Assembly (NCBI RefSeq): GCF_003053565.1
Contig: NZ_QAXS01000020.1
Span: forward strand, 1-55,955
Length of the DNA stretch: 55,955 bases
Direction: 5' to 3'
Source: Halanaerobium saccharolyticum
GTDB taxonomy: Bacteria > Bacillota > Halanaerobiia > Halanaerobiales > Halanaerobiaceae
Positions 26,060 through 35,151 of the stretch are shown piece after piece (position 1 is the first letter of the stretch; each line of letters starts with the position of its first letter). The notes under the pieces were generated by a model, which saw only the letters and a list, made by a program, of their open reading frames with translations, ran no database searches and had not been told where the DNA came from. The position numbers and the translations under genes were made by a program.

Positions 26060-26287
26060 ATGGAAGAACTTATTCAATTTATTGCCGAATCCATAGTAGA
26101 CAATCCTTCCGAAGTTTCAGTTAATAGGGTTGAAGATAATAATTCTATTACTGTGGAGCTTTCTGTTGCAGATGAAGATATGGGAAAGGTCATTGGAAAA
26201 AGAGGCCGAATTGCTAAAGCAATTAGAACCGTTGTCAATGCTGCTGCAGCCAAAGAAGGAACAAAAGTAAGAGTTGATATTAAATAA
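26060..26287 (+). CDS. khpA: KH-domain RNA-binding protein KhpA
   Basis: A 75-residue single-KH protein (YlqC family) that binds RNA as a partner of KhpB/Jag in Gram-positive bacteria, affecting cell-size and small RNAs. The GXXG loop is visible in GKVIGKRGRIAKAIR near residue 42. AAAAGGAGG precedes ATG 26060. Its position between rpsP and rimM is conserved. Confidence 0.93.
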   Translation: MEELIQFIAESIVDNPSEVSVNRVEDNNSITVELSVADEDMGKVIGKRGRIAKAIRTVVNAAAAKEGTKVRVDIK

Positions 26288-26308
26288 TTTTTCAGGCTGG
26301 TGAAATAA

Positions 26309-26821
26309 TTGAGTGATAATTATTTAGAAATTGGGATAATAACTCGTTTTCAGGGAAACAAAGGTGAGGTTCGTGTCAAAGCAACCACCGATATTCCAGA
26401 GCGATTCTTTGATTTAGATACTGTTTATCTTAAAAGAGGAGATGAGCTTAAAGAGCTGGAAATTGATTATATCCGTTTTCACAAACAATTTGTAGTCATT
26501 AAGTTTTTTGACATTAATTCAATTAATGAAGCAGAAGAACTTAAAAATTATCAGGTTTTAATTGATGAGTCTGAAAAATATTTACTTCCAGAAGATAACT
26601 TTTATGTCGATGATTTAATAGACTGTGAGGTCTATCTTGAATCTGAGAAATATCTGGGAAAATTAATAGATGTTATTGACACTTCAGGCACAGATATTTT
26701 CCTGGTCAAAGGCCAGGATAAAGAATATATGCTGCCTGCCAGTCGTGAAATGATTATAGAAATTGACCTTGAAAACAAAAAAATTATTGTTGATCCTATT
26801 CCAGGGATCTTAGATCTTTAG
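26309..26821 (+). CDS. rimM: Ribosome maturation factor RimM
   Basis: Assists maturation of the 30S head by binding S19 and 16S rRNA. The 170-residue protein has the N-terminal barrel ([19 protein letters not shown]) and the PRC-barrel domain with [15 protein letters not shown], ending in [12 protein letters not shown]. It begins with TTG at 26309, with GGTGA five bases upstream. trmD follows after 11 nt. Confidence 0.93.
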   Translation: MSDNYLEIGIITRFQGNKGEVRVKATTDIPERFFDLDTVYLKRGDELKELEIDYIRFHKQFVVIKFFDINSINEAEELKNYQVLIDESEKYLLPEDNFYVDDLIDCEVYLESEKYLGKLIDVIDTSGTDIFLVKGQDKEYMLPASREMIIEIDLENKKIIVDPIPGILDL

Positions 26822-26832
26822 GAGCTGAATTT

Positions 26833-27585
26833 ATGTTTTTTGATATTTTAACCCTTTTTCCCGAAATGTTTACGGGACCTTTTAGTGAGAGTATTTTAAA
26901 AAGAGCCAGAGAAAAAGATTTGATAGATATTAAAACAGTAAATATCCGTGATTTTGCTGAAGATAAACACCATACAACAGATGAGCCACCCTATGGTGGA
27001 GGTGCTGGCATGGTGATGAAGGCAGAACCGATCTTTAAAGCCTGGCAGGATACTCAAAATAAGAGGGGACATAAATCAAAAACTATTTTAATGAGTCCTC
27101 AGGGTCAGGAATTGACTCAGGATTTAGTAAAGGATCTAAGTCAGGAAGAAGGTTTAACGATAATTTGCGGCCGTTATGAAGGTGTGGATGAGCGGGTCAG
27201 AGAAACAATTGTCGATCAGGAAATCTCTATCGGTGACTATGTGCTTACCGGGGGAGAACTGCCGGCAATGGTGCTTGTTGACTCAATCTCCAGACTTTTA
27301 AGTGGAGTTCTGGGAGATGAAGATTCTTCTAAAAAGGATTCATTTTATAATGGGCTTTTAGAACATCCTCATTATACCAGACCCCGAGAGGTTAATGGCC
27401 TTAAAGTCCCTGATGTGCTGCTCAGCGGTAATCATCAGTTAATCGAGCGCTGGCGTAAAAAAGAGTCTTTAAAAAGAACTCTTTTAAGAAGAGAAGACTT
27501 ACTGGAAGATAGAAATCTTAGTGATTTAGAAAAAGAATTACTTAAAGAAATTAAGCTGGAACTAAAGGGTGAAGTTGATGAGTAA
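26833..27585 (+). CDS. trmD: tRNA (guanine-N1)-methyltransferase TrmD
   Basis: Methylates G37 next to the anticodon of a subset of tRNAs, preventing frameshifting. The SPOUT trefoil-knot motifs are [15 protein letters not shown] near residue 55, [28 protein letters not shown] and the C-terminal DNA/RNA-binding [12 protein letters not shown]. Length 250 is normal. GGAGCTGA precedes ATG 26833. The end overlaps the next methyltransferase gene by 8 nt. Confidence 0.97.
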   Translation: MFFDILTLFPEMFTGPFSESILKRAREKDLIDIKTVNIRDFAEDKHHTTDEPPYGGGAGMVMKAEPIFKAWQDTQNKRGHKSKTILMSPQGQELTQDLVKDLSQEEGLTIICGRYEGVDERVRETIVDQEISIGDYVLTGGELPAMVLVDSISRLLSGVLGDEDSSKKDSFYNGLLEHPHYTRPREVNGLKVPDVLLSGNHQLIERWRKKESLKRTLLRREDLLEDRNLSDLEKELLKEIKLELKGEVDE

Positions 27586-28162
27586 AATTGAGGCAGATGT
27601 TTATCTTGGCTTAGTCCATAATCCTATTTATAATAAACTGGGTGAAGTTATAACAACAACTGTAACAAATTATGATCTACATGATATATCAAGAGCCGCA
27701 AAAACTTATGATATTAATAAATACTATATTATCAATAATCTAAAATCACAGCAGGAACTGGTAGAAAGAGTAAGAGACTACTGGACCGGGGGCCGGGGTG
27801 CTGATTATGTATATAACCGCCACCAGGCTTTTTCTGTTCTCGAGATTGCTTCTGAACTTGAAGAAGTAAAGGAAGAAATTAGAGAGGAAACCGGTCAGGA
27901 ACCTCTGCTGATTGCTACTGATGCTCGTGAATATCCAAATACAATATCCTATAAAGATATGCGCAGTGAATTACAGCAGGTTGATCGCCCCTTTTTGATT
28001 ATATATGGAACTGGTTATGGATTAACTAAGGAAATGGTTGCTGACTGTGACTATATACTCTATCCGATCTGGGGTAGGGGAGATTTTAATCATCTGTCAG
28101 TTAGAAGTGCTGCTTCAATCATAATGGATCGTCTGTTATCTGATCCCTGGTGGGAGGCATAA
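27578..28162 (+). CDS. SAM-dependent RNA methyltransferase (Tm1570-like SPOUT family)
   Basis: A 194-residue protein of the family whose Thermotoga homologue Tm1570 is fused or adjacent to TrmD. It is a predicted SPOUT-class RNA methyltransferase of unknown target. Visible features are [12 protein letters not shown] at the N-terminus, [12 protein letters not shown], and the C-terminal knot [21 protein letters not shown] 27578 is preferred to the in-frame GTG at 27569 because AAAGGGTGA precedes it. Overlap with trmD implies coupling. Confidence 0.82.
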   Translation: MSKIEADVYLGLVHNPIYNKLGEVITTTVTNYDLHDISRAAKTYDINKYYIINNLKSQQELVERVRDYWTGGRGADYVYNRHQAFSVLEIASELEEVKEEIREETGQEPLLIATDAREYPNTISYKDMRSELQQVDRPFLIIYGTGYGLTKEMVADCDYILYPIWGRGDFNHLSVRSAASIIMDRLLSDPWWEA

Positions 28163-28193
28163 ATTTAATTATTTTTTGAGAGGAGGTTTATAG

Positions 28194-28547
28194 ATGAACA
28201 TTATCAATGAAATAGAAAAAGACCAAATTCGTGATGATATCCCCGAATTTGCTGTTGGAGATACATTAGATCTGAAAGTATTAATCTCTGAAGGTGGCAA
28301 AGAAAGACTGCAGCCATTTAGAGGTGTTGTAATCAGAAGAAATGGTGGTGGTCTGAGTGAGACTTTCACTATTCGTAAGGTTGCTCACGGTGTAGGAGTG
28401 GAAAGAACTTTCCCACTACATACTTCTAAATTAGATACAATTACAGTAGTACGCCGTGGTGATGTTAGAAGATCTCGTCTTTACTATCTGCGGGATAGAA
28501 GAGGTAAGGCTTCTAGAATTAAAGAAAAAAGAGAAGAAAGAAAATAA
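28194..28547 (+). CDS. rplS: 50S ribosomal protein L19
   Basis: Large-subunit protein at the subunit interface. The 117-residue sequence is typical: [36 protein letters not shown], and [20 protein letters not shown] at the C-terminus. A GAGAGGAGG ribosome-binding site precedes ATG 28194. It is the last gene of the ffh-rpsP-trmD operon, followed directly by a terminator. Confidence 0.97.
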   Translation: MNIINEIEKDQIRDDIPEFAVGDTLDLKVLISEGGKERLQPFRGVVIRRNGGGLSETFTIRKVAHGVGVERTFPLHTSKLDTITVVRRGDVRRSRLYYLRDRRGKASRIKEKREERK

Positions 28548-28560
28548 TTATTTTGATTTT

Positions 28561-28586
28561 AAGGTGGGGCTTTCTCCACCTTTTTT
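28561..28586 (+). terminator. Intrinsic terminator after rplS
   Basis: AAGGTGG (28561-28567) pairs with CCACCTT (28576-28582), followed by T-rich sequence (TTTTTT from 28581). It lies 13 nt past the rplS stop and closes the ylxM-rplS operon. Confidence 0.8.
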
Positions 28587-28641
28587 CAATATTAAATGGC
28601 TTAAAAATTAGTTTCAGAAAAAGTTTTAAGGAGTTTTAATT

Positions 28642-29526
28642 ATGATACAGTGGTATCCCGGCCATATGGCCAAAGCAAAGAGAATATTAAAAGAAGATTT
28701 AAAGTTAGTTGATATTGTTATTGAGGTGGCTGATGCTCGAGTCCCCTTAAGCAGTCAGAATCCTGACCTGAGGAAATTAATAGATAAACAGGCCAAGGTA
28801 ACTGTTTTAAATAAAAAGGATCTTGCTGATCCAGAATATAATCAGAAGTGGATTGACTATTTTCAGGATAAGACAGCTGAAGAAGCAGTTTTATTAAATT
28901 CTCTTACCGGAGAGGGTGTCAGTGAATTAAAGAGTATTTTAAATAATACTTATGACAAAATTGCTGCCAAACTTTCAAAAAAGGGAAGAAATCCTCGGAG
29001 ACTGCGGGCAATGATTATTGGAATTCCCAATGTTGGAAAATCAGCTTTAATTAATCTTTTAGCCGGTTCTAATATTACAACAATTGGTAATAAACCCGGA
29101 GTAACTCGAGGCAGGCAGTGGGTTAATGTCAGTAAAAAGGTGCGTCTCCTTGATACACCTGGAATCTTATGGCCAAAATTTAGTGATGAAGATAAGGCAT
29201 ATAAGTTAGCTCTAACCGGGGCTGTGGACAATGATATCTTTGATCCTGAGCTGGCAGCTTACAAATTGATTAAATTTATTAAGGAGATCAATGAGGAGAT
29301 CTTAATAGACGCTTACAGCCTTGATTATTTAGAAGCCCACCCTTATGATGTCTTGGCCGATATAGCCCGCAAAAGGGGCTGTTTAATGACAGGTGGTAAG
29401 GTTGACCGCAATCGAGCAGCTGGAATAGTAATCAATGATTTTAGAGATGGCAGGTTAGGTCAGATAACTTTAGAAAAACCAGCAGAAGCAGAAAGTTTAA
29501 AGGAAGCTGATCAGAATGAAAAATAA
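28642..29526 (+). CDS. rbgA: Ribosome biogenesis GTPase RbgA (YlqF)
   Basis: Circularly permuted GTPase required for a late step of 50S assembly. The 294-residue protein shows the permuted motif order: G4 (VLNKKDLAD near residue 55) comes before G1 (GIPNVGKSALIN near 126) and G3 (DTPGILWPK). The N-terminus WYPGHMAKAKRILKED is diagnostic. AAGGAG precedes ATG 28642. rnhB overlaps its end by 11 nt. Confidence 0.96.
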   Translation: MIQWYPGHMAKAKRILKEDLKLVDIVIEVADARVPLSSQNPDLRKLIDKQAKVTVLNKKDLADPEYNQKWIDYFQDKTAEEAVLLNSLTGEGVSELKSILNNTYDKIAAKLSKKGRNPRRLRAMIIGIPNVGKSALINLLAGSNITTIGNKPGVTRGRQWVNVSKKVRLLDTPGILWPKFSDEDKAYKLALTGAVDNDIFDPELAAYKLIKFIKEINEEILIDAYSLDYLEAHPYDVLADIARKRGCLMTGGKVDRNRAAGIVINDFRDGRLGQITLEKPAEAESLKEADQNEK

Positions 29527-30328
29527 TAATTTAGATCTACCTGAGTTTAGTCAGTTGACAGTTAAAGAGGTTAAAAACTTTGCTGCAGAGCTGAAAATTG
29601 ATAAAAATTTACCGGAGATAATTAAAATTTTAAACCAGGATTCCCGCAAAGGAGTCCAAAAAGTTGCTGCCAGACTGCAGCGCAAAATTAAGCAGCAGCA
29701 GCAAATAGAAGCTAAGTGGGAGCGGATGAATACTGTGGAAGCAGAGCTTAGAACTCAGGGCCATCAGATTATTGTCGGGCTGGATGAAGCTGGGCGTGGA
29801 CCTCTGGCAGGGCCTGTAGTAGCTGCCGCAGTAGTCCTTGACCCAGAGGCTAAAATTTATGAACTTGATGATTCCAAAAAATTATCAAAAAAGAAAAGAG
29901 AAATTCTATTTTCAAAAATCAAAGCCAGGGCAAAAGTGGGTATCGGTAAAGCAACAAGCAGTGAAATTGATAAATACAATATTCGTGAAGCTACCTTTGT
30001 TGCTATGAAGAGGGCAGTTAAGGATTTACTGCCGCAGTTAGCTGCAAATCCTGATATTTTACTGGTGGATGGAAATGCAGTTATACCTGAACTGACTGTA
30101 GCTCAAAAATCTATAATTGATGGAGATGCAGATGTAAATGCAATTGCTGCTGCTTCAATTATCGCTAAAGTTACCAGGGATAATATTATTTTTGAATATG
30201 CAGAGAAATTTCCTCAGTACAACTTTAAGTCCAACAAGGGCTATGGTACTGCTGAACATATAGCTGCTTTAGAAAAATATGGCTCTTCTTCGATCCACCG
30301 CAAATCATTTGGGAGAGTTCCAGAGTAA
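29516..30328 (+). CDS. rnhB: Ribonuclease HII
   Basis: Removes ribonucleotides from DNA and RNA in RNA-DNA hybrids. The catalytic motif DEAGRGPLAGPVVAAAVVL begins at D90-E91. The further carboxylates lie in LLVDGN and the SIIAKVTRD region, followed by SNKGYGTAEH. The extra about 80 residues at the N-terminus (LTVKEVKNFAAEL...) are as in Bacillus RNase HII. Length 270. The start overlaps rbgA, so the two are co-translated. Confidence 0.95.
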   Translation: MKNNNLDLPEFSQLTVKEVKNFAAELKIDKNLPEIIKILNQDSRKGVQKVAARLQRKIKQQQQIEAKWERMNTVEAELRTQGHQIIVGLDEAGRGPLAGPVVAAAVVLDPEAKIYELDDSKKLSKKKREILFSKIKARAKVGIGKATSSEIDKYNIREATFVAMKRAVKDLLPQLAANPDILLVDGNAVIPELTVAQKSIIDGDADVNAIAAASIIAKVTRDNIIFEYAEKFPQYNFKSNKGYGTAEHIAALEKYGSSSIHRKSFGRVPE

Positions 30329-30402
30329 ATTTAACTGAGTTTAATAACTTTGTTATTTATTAAAATTTAAAAATATAAGCTCTTAAGAAAGGAGATAAGA
30401 AA

Positions 30403-30849
30403 ATGAATACAAAAAGATTAGCTCGTGGAGCAGCGATTACTGCCTTATATGTTGTGATTACATATTTTTTGGCTCCAGTAAGTTTTGGACCAATTCAATT
30501 TAGAGCAGCTGAAGCTTTAACAGTTCTGCCAATTTTATTTCCAGAAGCAGTTCCGGCCCTATTTTTAGGAGTACTGCTGGCCAATGTGATTGGGGGACTT
30601 GGTTTAATTGATATTATTGGAGGAAGTCTGGTTACTCTGCTGGCTGCTTATGTGACCTATAAAAACAGAGATAATATTTTCGCTTATTTAAGTCCAATTT
30701 TATTTAATGCATTTTTAATCAGCATTTATCTTCACATTTTATTTGACCTTCCTTACTGGTTAAATGTTATTCAAATTGGTCTAAGTGAGGCAGCTGTTGT
30801 TTTAATTCTTGGTGTACCACTAATTAAATATCTAAAGAAGCATTTCTGA
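30403..30849 (+). CDS. queT: QueT family transporter (ECF substrate-binding component)
   Basis: A 148-residue multi-pass membrane protein that matches the QueT family, predicted substrate-binding subunit of an energy-coupling-factor importer for queuosine precursors. Five hydrophobic segments are evident. The conserved start RGAAITALYVVITYFLAPVS and the IQFRAAEALTVLPILFPEAV segment are typical. AAAGGAGA precedes ATG 30403. No preQ1 riboswitch is visible upstream, and no ECF ATPase is nearby. Its 3' end overlaps the tail of convergent comM by 18 nt. Confidence 0.85.
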   Translation: MNTKRLARGAAITALYVVITYFLAPVSFGPIQFRAAEALTVLPILFPEAVPALFLGVLLANVIGGLGLIDIIGGSLVTLLAAYVTYKNRDNIFAYLSPILFNAFLISIYLHILFDLPYWLNVIQIGLSEAAVVLILGVPLIKYLKKHF

Positions 30850-32358
30850 TTTTTCTGCGTACCAGCGAAAATCAACAGCTTCAATCAGATCTGATTCTGT
30901 AATTTGGGGATTTGAATTCAAGTCAGCAATAGTTCTCGCCACCCGCATCAGGCGGATATAACCGCGAACACTTAATTTAAGGCTTTCATAGGCCTGTTCC
31001 AAAACCTTTTTGGCACTGCTGTTAGGCTGACAGTATTTTTCTATATCCTCTAAGTTCAGCTCTGAATTATTTTTGATTCCAGTATCTTGGTATCTTTGAG
31101 CCTGCATTGAGCGGGCTTTTTTTATTTTTTTGAGATAATTTATTTTTTCAGCAGTAGAATTTTTAAATAAGATTTCATCTTTTTTTAGAGGTAGAACTTC
31201 AATCTGCAGGTCAATCCTATCTTTTAATGGACCTGATAATTTTTGCTGGTAGCGGACAATATCTCTTTCCGAGCACTTACAGTCACGATCTTTAACTCCT
31301 GCAAAACCACAGGGGCAGGGATTCATTGCCGCCAGAAACTGAAAATCTGCTGGAAAATAGTAACTTCCCTGCTGCCGGACAATTTTAATTTTCTTTTTTT
31401 CCAGAGGTTCTCTCAGATTGGCCAGAACAGAATTTTTAAATTCCGGCAGCTCGTCTAAAAAGAGAACTCCATTATGTGCCAGAGATATTTCTCCAGGCAC
31501 AGGTATCTGACCTCCTCCAATTAAACCAGCAGAGGTAATAGAATGATGAGGAGCAACAAAAGGGCGATATTTCTTCTTCAGATTAAGTTCATTTAAATTA
31601 TTGTTGATGCTGTAGATGGAGGCTGTTTCCAGCAGTTCTCTTTTATTGAGTGGTGCCAGCAGTTTTACAATAGATTCTGCCAGAACTGTTTTGCCACAAC
31701 CGGGAGGTCCAATTAAAAGTAAATTATGGCCTCCAGCAGCAGCTGTGACCACAGCTTTTTTGGCACTTTTCTGACCCCTGATCTGGTTGAGTTCTGGATA
31801 ATTTAGGCTGGAATCTTCATTTAATTTTGGTTTAAATTTACTTCTTTTTGCTGCAGCTTCCAAATTGTTAAGGTCATGCAGGTGTTTTAAAAGATAGGGA
31901 GTTAAATTTTTAACCAGCACAGCTTCCTTTTGGTTTGCGCCAGGCAGTACAGCCTCTAAATAATTGTTTTCTGCAGCTGTAAGCAGCATGGAAAGCACAC
32001 CTTTTACATGATTAATATTCCCATTTAAATTTAATTCACCAGCAAAAAATTTATTTTCTTTATTTTTAATTTTAATCTGCCCGGAGCATTCCAGCAGAAC
32101 TGCAGCGATTGCCAGGTCAAAATGAGAGCCATATTTATTGATATTACCGGGAGCTAGATTAACTGTTATTTTCTTAACCGGCCATTCGAAACCGGAATTG
32201 ATAATTGCTGAGCGGACTCTTTTAGCAGATTCTCGAACTGTTTTTCCAGCCAGCCCAACAATATTAAAGCCGGGCAGTCCTCTTGAAATATCTACCTCAA
32301 CTTTTACCATTTCTGCTTTTACTCCATGTATTACTGCTGAATAGAGATAGGAATACAT
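30832..32358 (-). CDS. comM: YifB/ComM family Mg-chelatase-like ATPase
   Basis: AAA+ protein of 508 residues. In naturally competent bacteria ComM is a branch-migration helicase used in transformation. The N-terminal Lon-protease-like domain has PGFNIVGLAGKTVRES and the GSHFDLAIAAVLL segment. The AAA+ core has Walker A GPPGCGKTVLAES near residue 216, Walker B GVLFLDELPEF, and MNPCPCGF with a conserved cysteine zinc motif. The start has AAAGGAG upstream on the minus strand. yraN lies upstream in the same transcript. With dprA at 40.5 kb it suggests a DNA-uptake or recombination role, but no uptake machinery is in this window. Confidence 0.92.
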   Translation of the reverse strand: MYSYLYSAVIHGVKAEMVKVEVDISRGLPGFNIVGLAGKTVRESAKRVRSAIINSGFEWPVKKITVNLAPGNINKYGSHFDLAIAAVLLECSGQIKIKNKENKFFAGELNLNGNINHVKGVLSMLLTAAENNYLEAVLPGANQKEAVLVKNLTPYLLKHLHDLNNLEAAAKRSKFKPKLNEDSSLNYPELNQIRGQKSAKKAVVTAAAGGHNLLLIGPPGCGKTVLAESIVKLLAPLNKRELLETASIYSINNNLNELNLKKKYRPFVAPHHSITSAGLIGGGQIPVPGEISLAHNGVLFLDELPEFKNSVLANLREPLEKKKIKIVRQQGSYYFPADFQFLAAMNPCPCGFAGVKDRDCKCSERDIVRYQQKLSGPLKDRIDLQIEVLPLKKDEILFKNSTAEKINYLKKIKKARSMQAQRYQDTGIKNNSELNLEDIEKYCQPNSSAKKVLEQAYESLKLSVRGYIRLMRVARTIADLNSNPQITESDLIEAVDFRWYAEKSEMLL

Positions 32359-32394
32359 TCAATTCTCCTTTCTAAAGTGGGTCGAAACTACAAA

Positions 32395-32760
32395 TTATTC
32401 TATTATATTTTTAAAATGCTTTAATTTATCAATACGTCTGGCAGCAGGATCAATTTTTAAAGCAATCAAGTCAAAACGAATTGAACTTAAATGGATGTTT
32501 TTTTCAGCAAAATAATAGATTGCTGCTCGACGGAGGTGAGCAATCTGTTGATTATAAAGAGAGTGGGCCAGCTCAATATAACTTTCGGAGCTGCGGCTCT
32601 TAACTTCAATAAAAATTGTATAATTATTTTTAGCAGCGATAATATCAATTTCTCCAAACTTATTTCTATAATTCCTTTCAATAATATAATAACCCTCCTG
32701 CCTTAAATATTTTACTGCAATATCTTCACCAATTTCTCCGATTTTATTGTGTAAAGCCAT
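32395..32760 (-). CDS. yraN: YraN / UPF0102 family nuclease-like protein
   Basis: A 121-residue protein with the restriction-endonuclease-like fold of the UPF0102 family, of unknown function. The N-terminus KIGEIGEDIAVKYLRQEGY and the catalytic signature EIDIIA...FIEVKSRS (D-x-n-E-x-K type) are intact. ATG at 32760 (reverse) is chosen, with AAGGAGGT six bases upstream. It starts the yraN-comM minus-strand unit. The family is often encoded near rnhB and comM. Confidence 0.92.
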   Translation of the reverse strand: MALHNKIGEIGEDIAVKYLRQEGYYIIERNYRNKFGEIDIIAAKNNYTIFIEVKSRSSESYIELAHSLYNQQIAHLRRAAIYYFAEKNIHLSSIRFDLIALKIDPAARRIDKLKHFKNIIE

Positions 32761-32997
32761 CAAAATACCTCCTTAAATAGAATATATTATATAATTATGT
32801 AAATAAATAGAAACTCCTGCATAAAAAATTAATTTTTTTATTATAATCTGGGAGAAGAAAAGTAAAGATCTTATTTAATAAGTAATTTCTATAATATTCA
32901 AAAGATAATTATTTTGGATTATTATAAATTAATTAGAGGATTTCAGCTGAATTTAAAGAATAATAATTATTAGAAAAGAAAATAATGTTCTCTTTTT

Positions 32998-33195
32998 AGG
33001 TGCTTCTTTAAATTAGAAGATAATAGGGAATCAGGTGAAATTCCTGAACGGGTCCGCCACTGTTAATCAGTAGGCCGATTAATTACCACTCACTCATCAA
33101 TGGCGCTGGGGAAGGTAAATCGGTAGAGCTGTAAAGTCAGGAGACCTGCCTAAAAGGATAACAGCCATCTTCGAGACAGGACTGGTTGTGGGCTA
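32998..33195 (+). promoter_or_regulatory. Cobalamin (adenosylcobalamin-type) riboswitch
   Basis: The aptamer is recognised by GGTGAAATTCC (33035-33045), the GGTCCGCCACTGT segment (about 33051-33063), the GGCGCTGGGGAAGG core (about 33102-33115) and the B12 box AAGTCAGGAGACCTGCC (33134-33150). It precedes a BtuB-like receptor gene, the usual target. A terminator hairpin immediately downstream (33209-33244) would be the expression platform: cobalamin binding favours termination, so the uptake genes are on when the vitamin is scarce. The region 32764-32997 upstream is AT-rich, with no gene; a promoter is likely there but no single choice is compelling. Confidence 0.93.
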
Positions 33196-33208
33196 ACTAT
33201 ATCTATTC

Positions 33209-33244
33209 TGACACCCTCAATGTATCCTTAGGGTGTCATTTTTT
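33209..33244 (+). terminator. Riboswitch expression-platform terminator
   Basis: TGACACCCT (33209-33217) pairs perfectly with AGGGTGTCA (33230-33238), followed by six T. Its place between the B12 box and the receptor start, 65 nt before the ATG, fits transcriptional control by the cobalamin riboswitch. Confidence 0.85.
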
Positions 33245-33309
33245 GTTTGTTTAGCCTTTTTTGTCTTAGGTGGCTGTGAGCAGACAAAAAACTCAAGGAG
33301 GAATTATTT

Positions 33310-35124
33310 ATGTTAAGAAAAACAGTTTTAGTCATGCTTACAGCACTCTTGATTTTTGCAGTGCCAGTAAGTGCCGAGGAAGAAGTTATGGAATTGGATG
33401 AGGTAGTCGTGACAGCAAGTCGTTATCAGGAAAGTATTATGGAGACTCCTGTCAGTATTGAGGTTATTGATCAGGAAGAGATAGAAGAGAGCAATGCCAG
33501 GAATTTAGCAGATCTTCTGCAGGATGCAGGTGGGGTTTATATTAAAAACTTCAGTGGGTTAACTGGAAAAAAAGATATAATAATTAGAGGAGCAAGACAG
33601 GACCAAATATTATACTTACTTGATGGTCAGCCTTTAAATAGTCCTCAGGATGGTGTAATTAGACTGGAGGATATTCCTATTTCAGTTATTAAAAAAATTG
33701 AAATTTCTAAGTCTGCCTCATCTTCAATTTATGGTGCAAATGCTATGGGAGGCGTAATCAATATTGTAACTCAAGACGCCGATCAGGAGAATAAAACAGA
33801 GATTGATTTTGGTTTAGGTTCATATAATACTCAAAATTATATTTTAACAACAAATTATAATTTTGATAATTCTTCAATATTTATCTCGTATGATAAATTA
33901 AGTAGTGATGATCATCGAGATGATCCTGATCAAGAGTCGGCATTGGATCGTAATGATTTATTTTTAAAATACAAATATAATCTGAGTAAAAAATCAACTT
34001 TTAACTTTTCATACAGATATAATAATGTTGAATCAAATTATCCAGGCTCAGATGCAAATGATGACTATGGTTTTCGTGATGACCAGGATAAGAATATCAA
34101 AATCTCTCTGAATCAAAATTTAGATAATAGAGATAGAACATTTTTATTATACAGTAATAATCGAGAGATGTATGATAGAACCAGAAGTACCTGGAGTTTA
34201 ACTGGATATAATCTAACTGATATAGATATTTTAAAAAGAGGTTTTAATTATAAAGAAACAAATTATTATTTTGACAACCATACATTAATTTATGGTTTTG
34301 AAATAGTAGAAAATGAAGTTAAAGATAATCAATTAGAAACTAATAATAAACATAGCAATCTAAATAAATCTTTATATATCCAGGATAAATTTAGAGTAAA
34401 TAATAATATTTTTGTTTATGGAGGAAGATATGATGATCATGAAGAGTATGGATCTAATTTAAGCCCTAAATTTGGATATATTTATCAAATAAATAATAAT
34501 TGGAATTTTAATTTTAATTATGGTGAATCATATAGGGCACCAACATTTCTAGATTTATATACTGGTTTTGGTAGCAACGAAAATTTAAAAGTGGAAGAGG
34601 GTAAAACTTTTGATTTAGGTTTTAAATATTCAGATTCAATTTGTAGCAGAGAGATTACATTTTTTAAAAGAAATTTCGAACAGTTAATCAATTATAATTC
34701 TGATACATTTATGATGGAAAATATTGATGAAGCTGAAATCAAAGGAATAGAGTTATTAACATCTAGAAAAATAGATGATAATTGGAGTGTTGATTTTGCA
34801 TACACCTATTTAGAAGCTAGAGATGATAGTGTTGATGGCCAGTCATTAAATATGCCATATAATCAGATTGCTTTAAATACAAAATACAGCGGCAAAAATT
34901 ATAAAGTTGTTCTTGACAATAGATATGTTGGTGAAACAAATTCTTATGGTGGGGAAACGGTAGAATCATATTTCTTATCTGATTTAAGATTATCTACAAA
35001 TTTAAGTAAAAACAAAGAACTTTCAGTTGAAATCAACAATCTTTTCGACAAAGACTATGAAGTAGTAGACGGTTATCCAATGCCGGGCCGCAACTTTATG
35101 GTGAACTTAAGCACTAACTTTTAA
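33310..35124 (+). CDS. btuB: TonB-dependent outer membrane receptor, BtuB-like (cobalamin uptake)
   Basis: Outer-membrane active transporter of 604 residues. A signal peptide (MLRKTVLVMLTALLIFAVPV, then SAEE) is followed by a TonB box (MELDEVVVTASR). The plug domain follows to about residue 150 (GGVINIVT at its end), then a beta-barrel of alternating aromatic strands. It ends in an aromatic terminal strand (GRNFMVNLSTNF), the outer-membrane insertion signal. The cobalamin riboswitch upstream indicates a corrinoid ligand. It is richer in N, D and Y codons and AT than core genes around it, compatible with horizontal origin or with relaxed barrel composition. CAAGGAGG precedes ATG 33310. Confidence 0.9.
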   Translation: MLRKTVLVMLTALLIFAVPVSAEEEVMELDEVVVTASRYQESIMETPVSIEVIDQEEIEESNARNLADLLQDAGGVYIKNFSGLTGKKDIIIRGARQDQILYLLDGQPLNSPQDGVIRLEDIPISVIKKIEISKSASSSIYGANAMGGVINIVTQDADQENKTEIDFGLGSYNTQNYILTTNYNFDNSSIFISYDKLSSDDHRDDPDQESALDRNDLFLKYKYNLSKKSTFNFSYRYNNVESNYPGSDANDDYGFRDDQDKNIKISLNQNLDNRDRTFLLYSNNREMYDRTRSTWSLTGYNLTDIDILKRGFNYKETNYYFDNHTLIYGFEIVENEVKDNQLETNNKHSNLNKSLYIQDKFRVNNNIFVYGGRYDDHEEYGSNLSPKFGYIYQINNNWNFNFNYGESYRAPTFLDLYTGFGSNENLKVEEGKTFDLGFKYSDSICSREITFFKRNFEQLINYNSDTFMMENIDEAEIKGIELLTSRKIDDNWSVDFAYTYLEARDDSVDGQSLNMPYNQIALNTKYSGKNYKVVLDNRYVGETNSYGGETVESYFLSDLRLSTNLSKNKELSVEINNLFDKDYEVVDGYPMPGRNFMVNLSTNF

Positions 35125-35151
35125 TTAAAAGCAAAAGAAAGGATGATGATA

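Noticed and set aside
28611-28630. A CodY operator upstream of rbgA
   Set aside because: The sequence around GTTTCAGAAAAA resembles the AATTTTCWGAAAATT consensus but has about four mismatches, too many for a call in an AT-rich genome.
30329-30402. A preQ1 riboswitch upstream of queT
   Set aside because: Searched by eye for the short preQ1-I aptamer pattern; only a weak AATAAC/GTTATT hairpin without a proper T-run is present.
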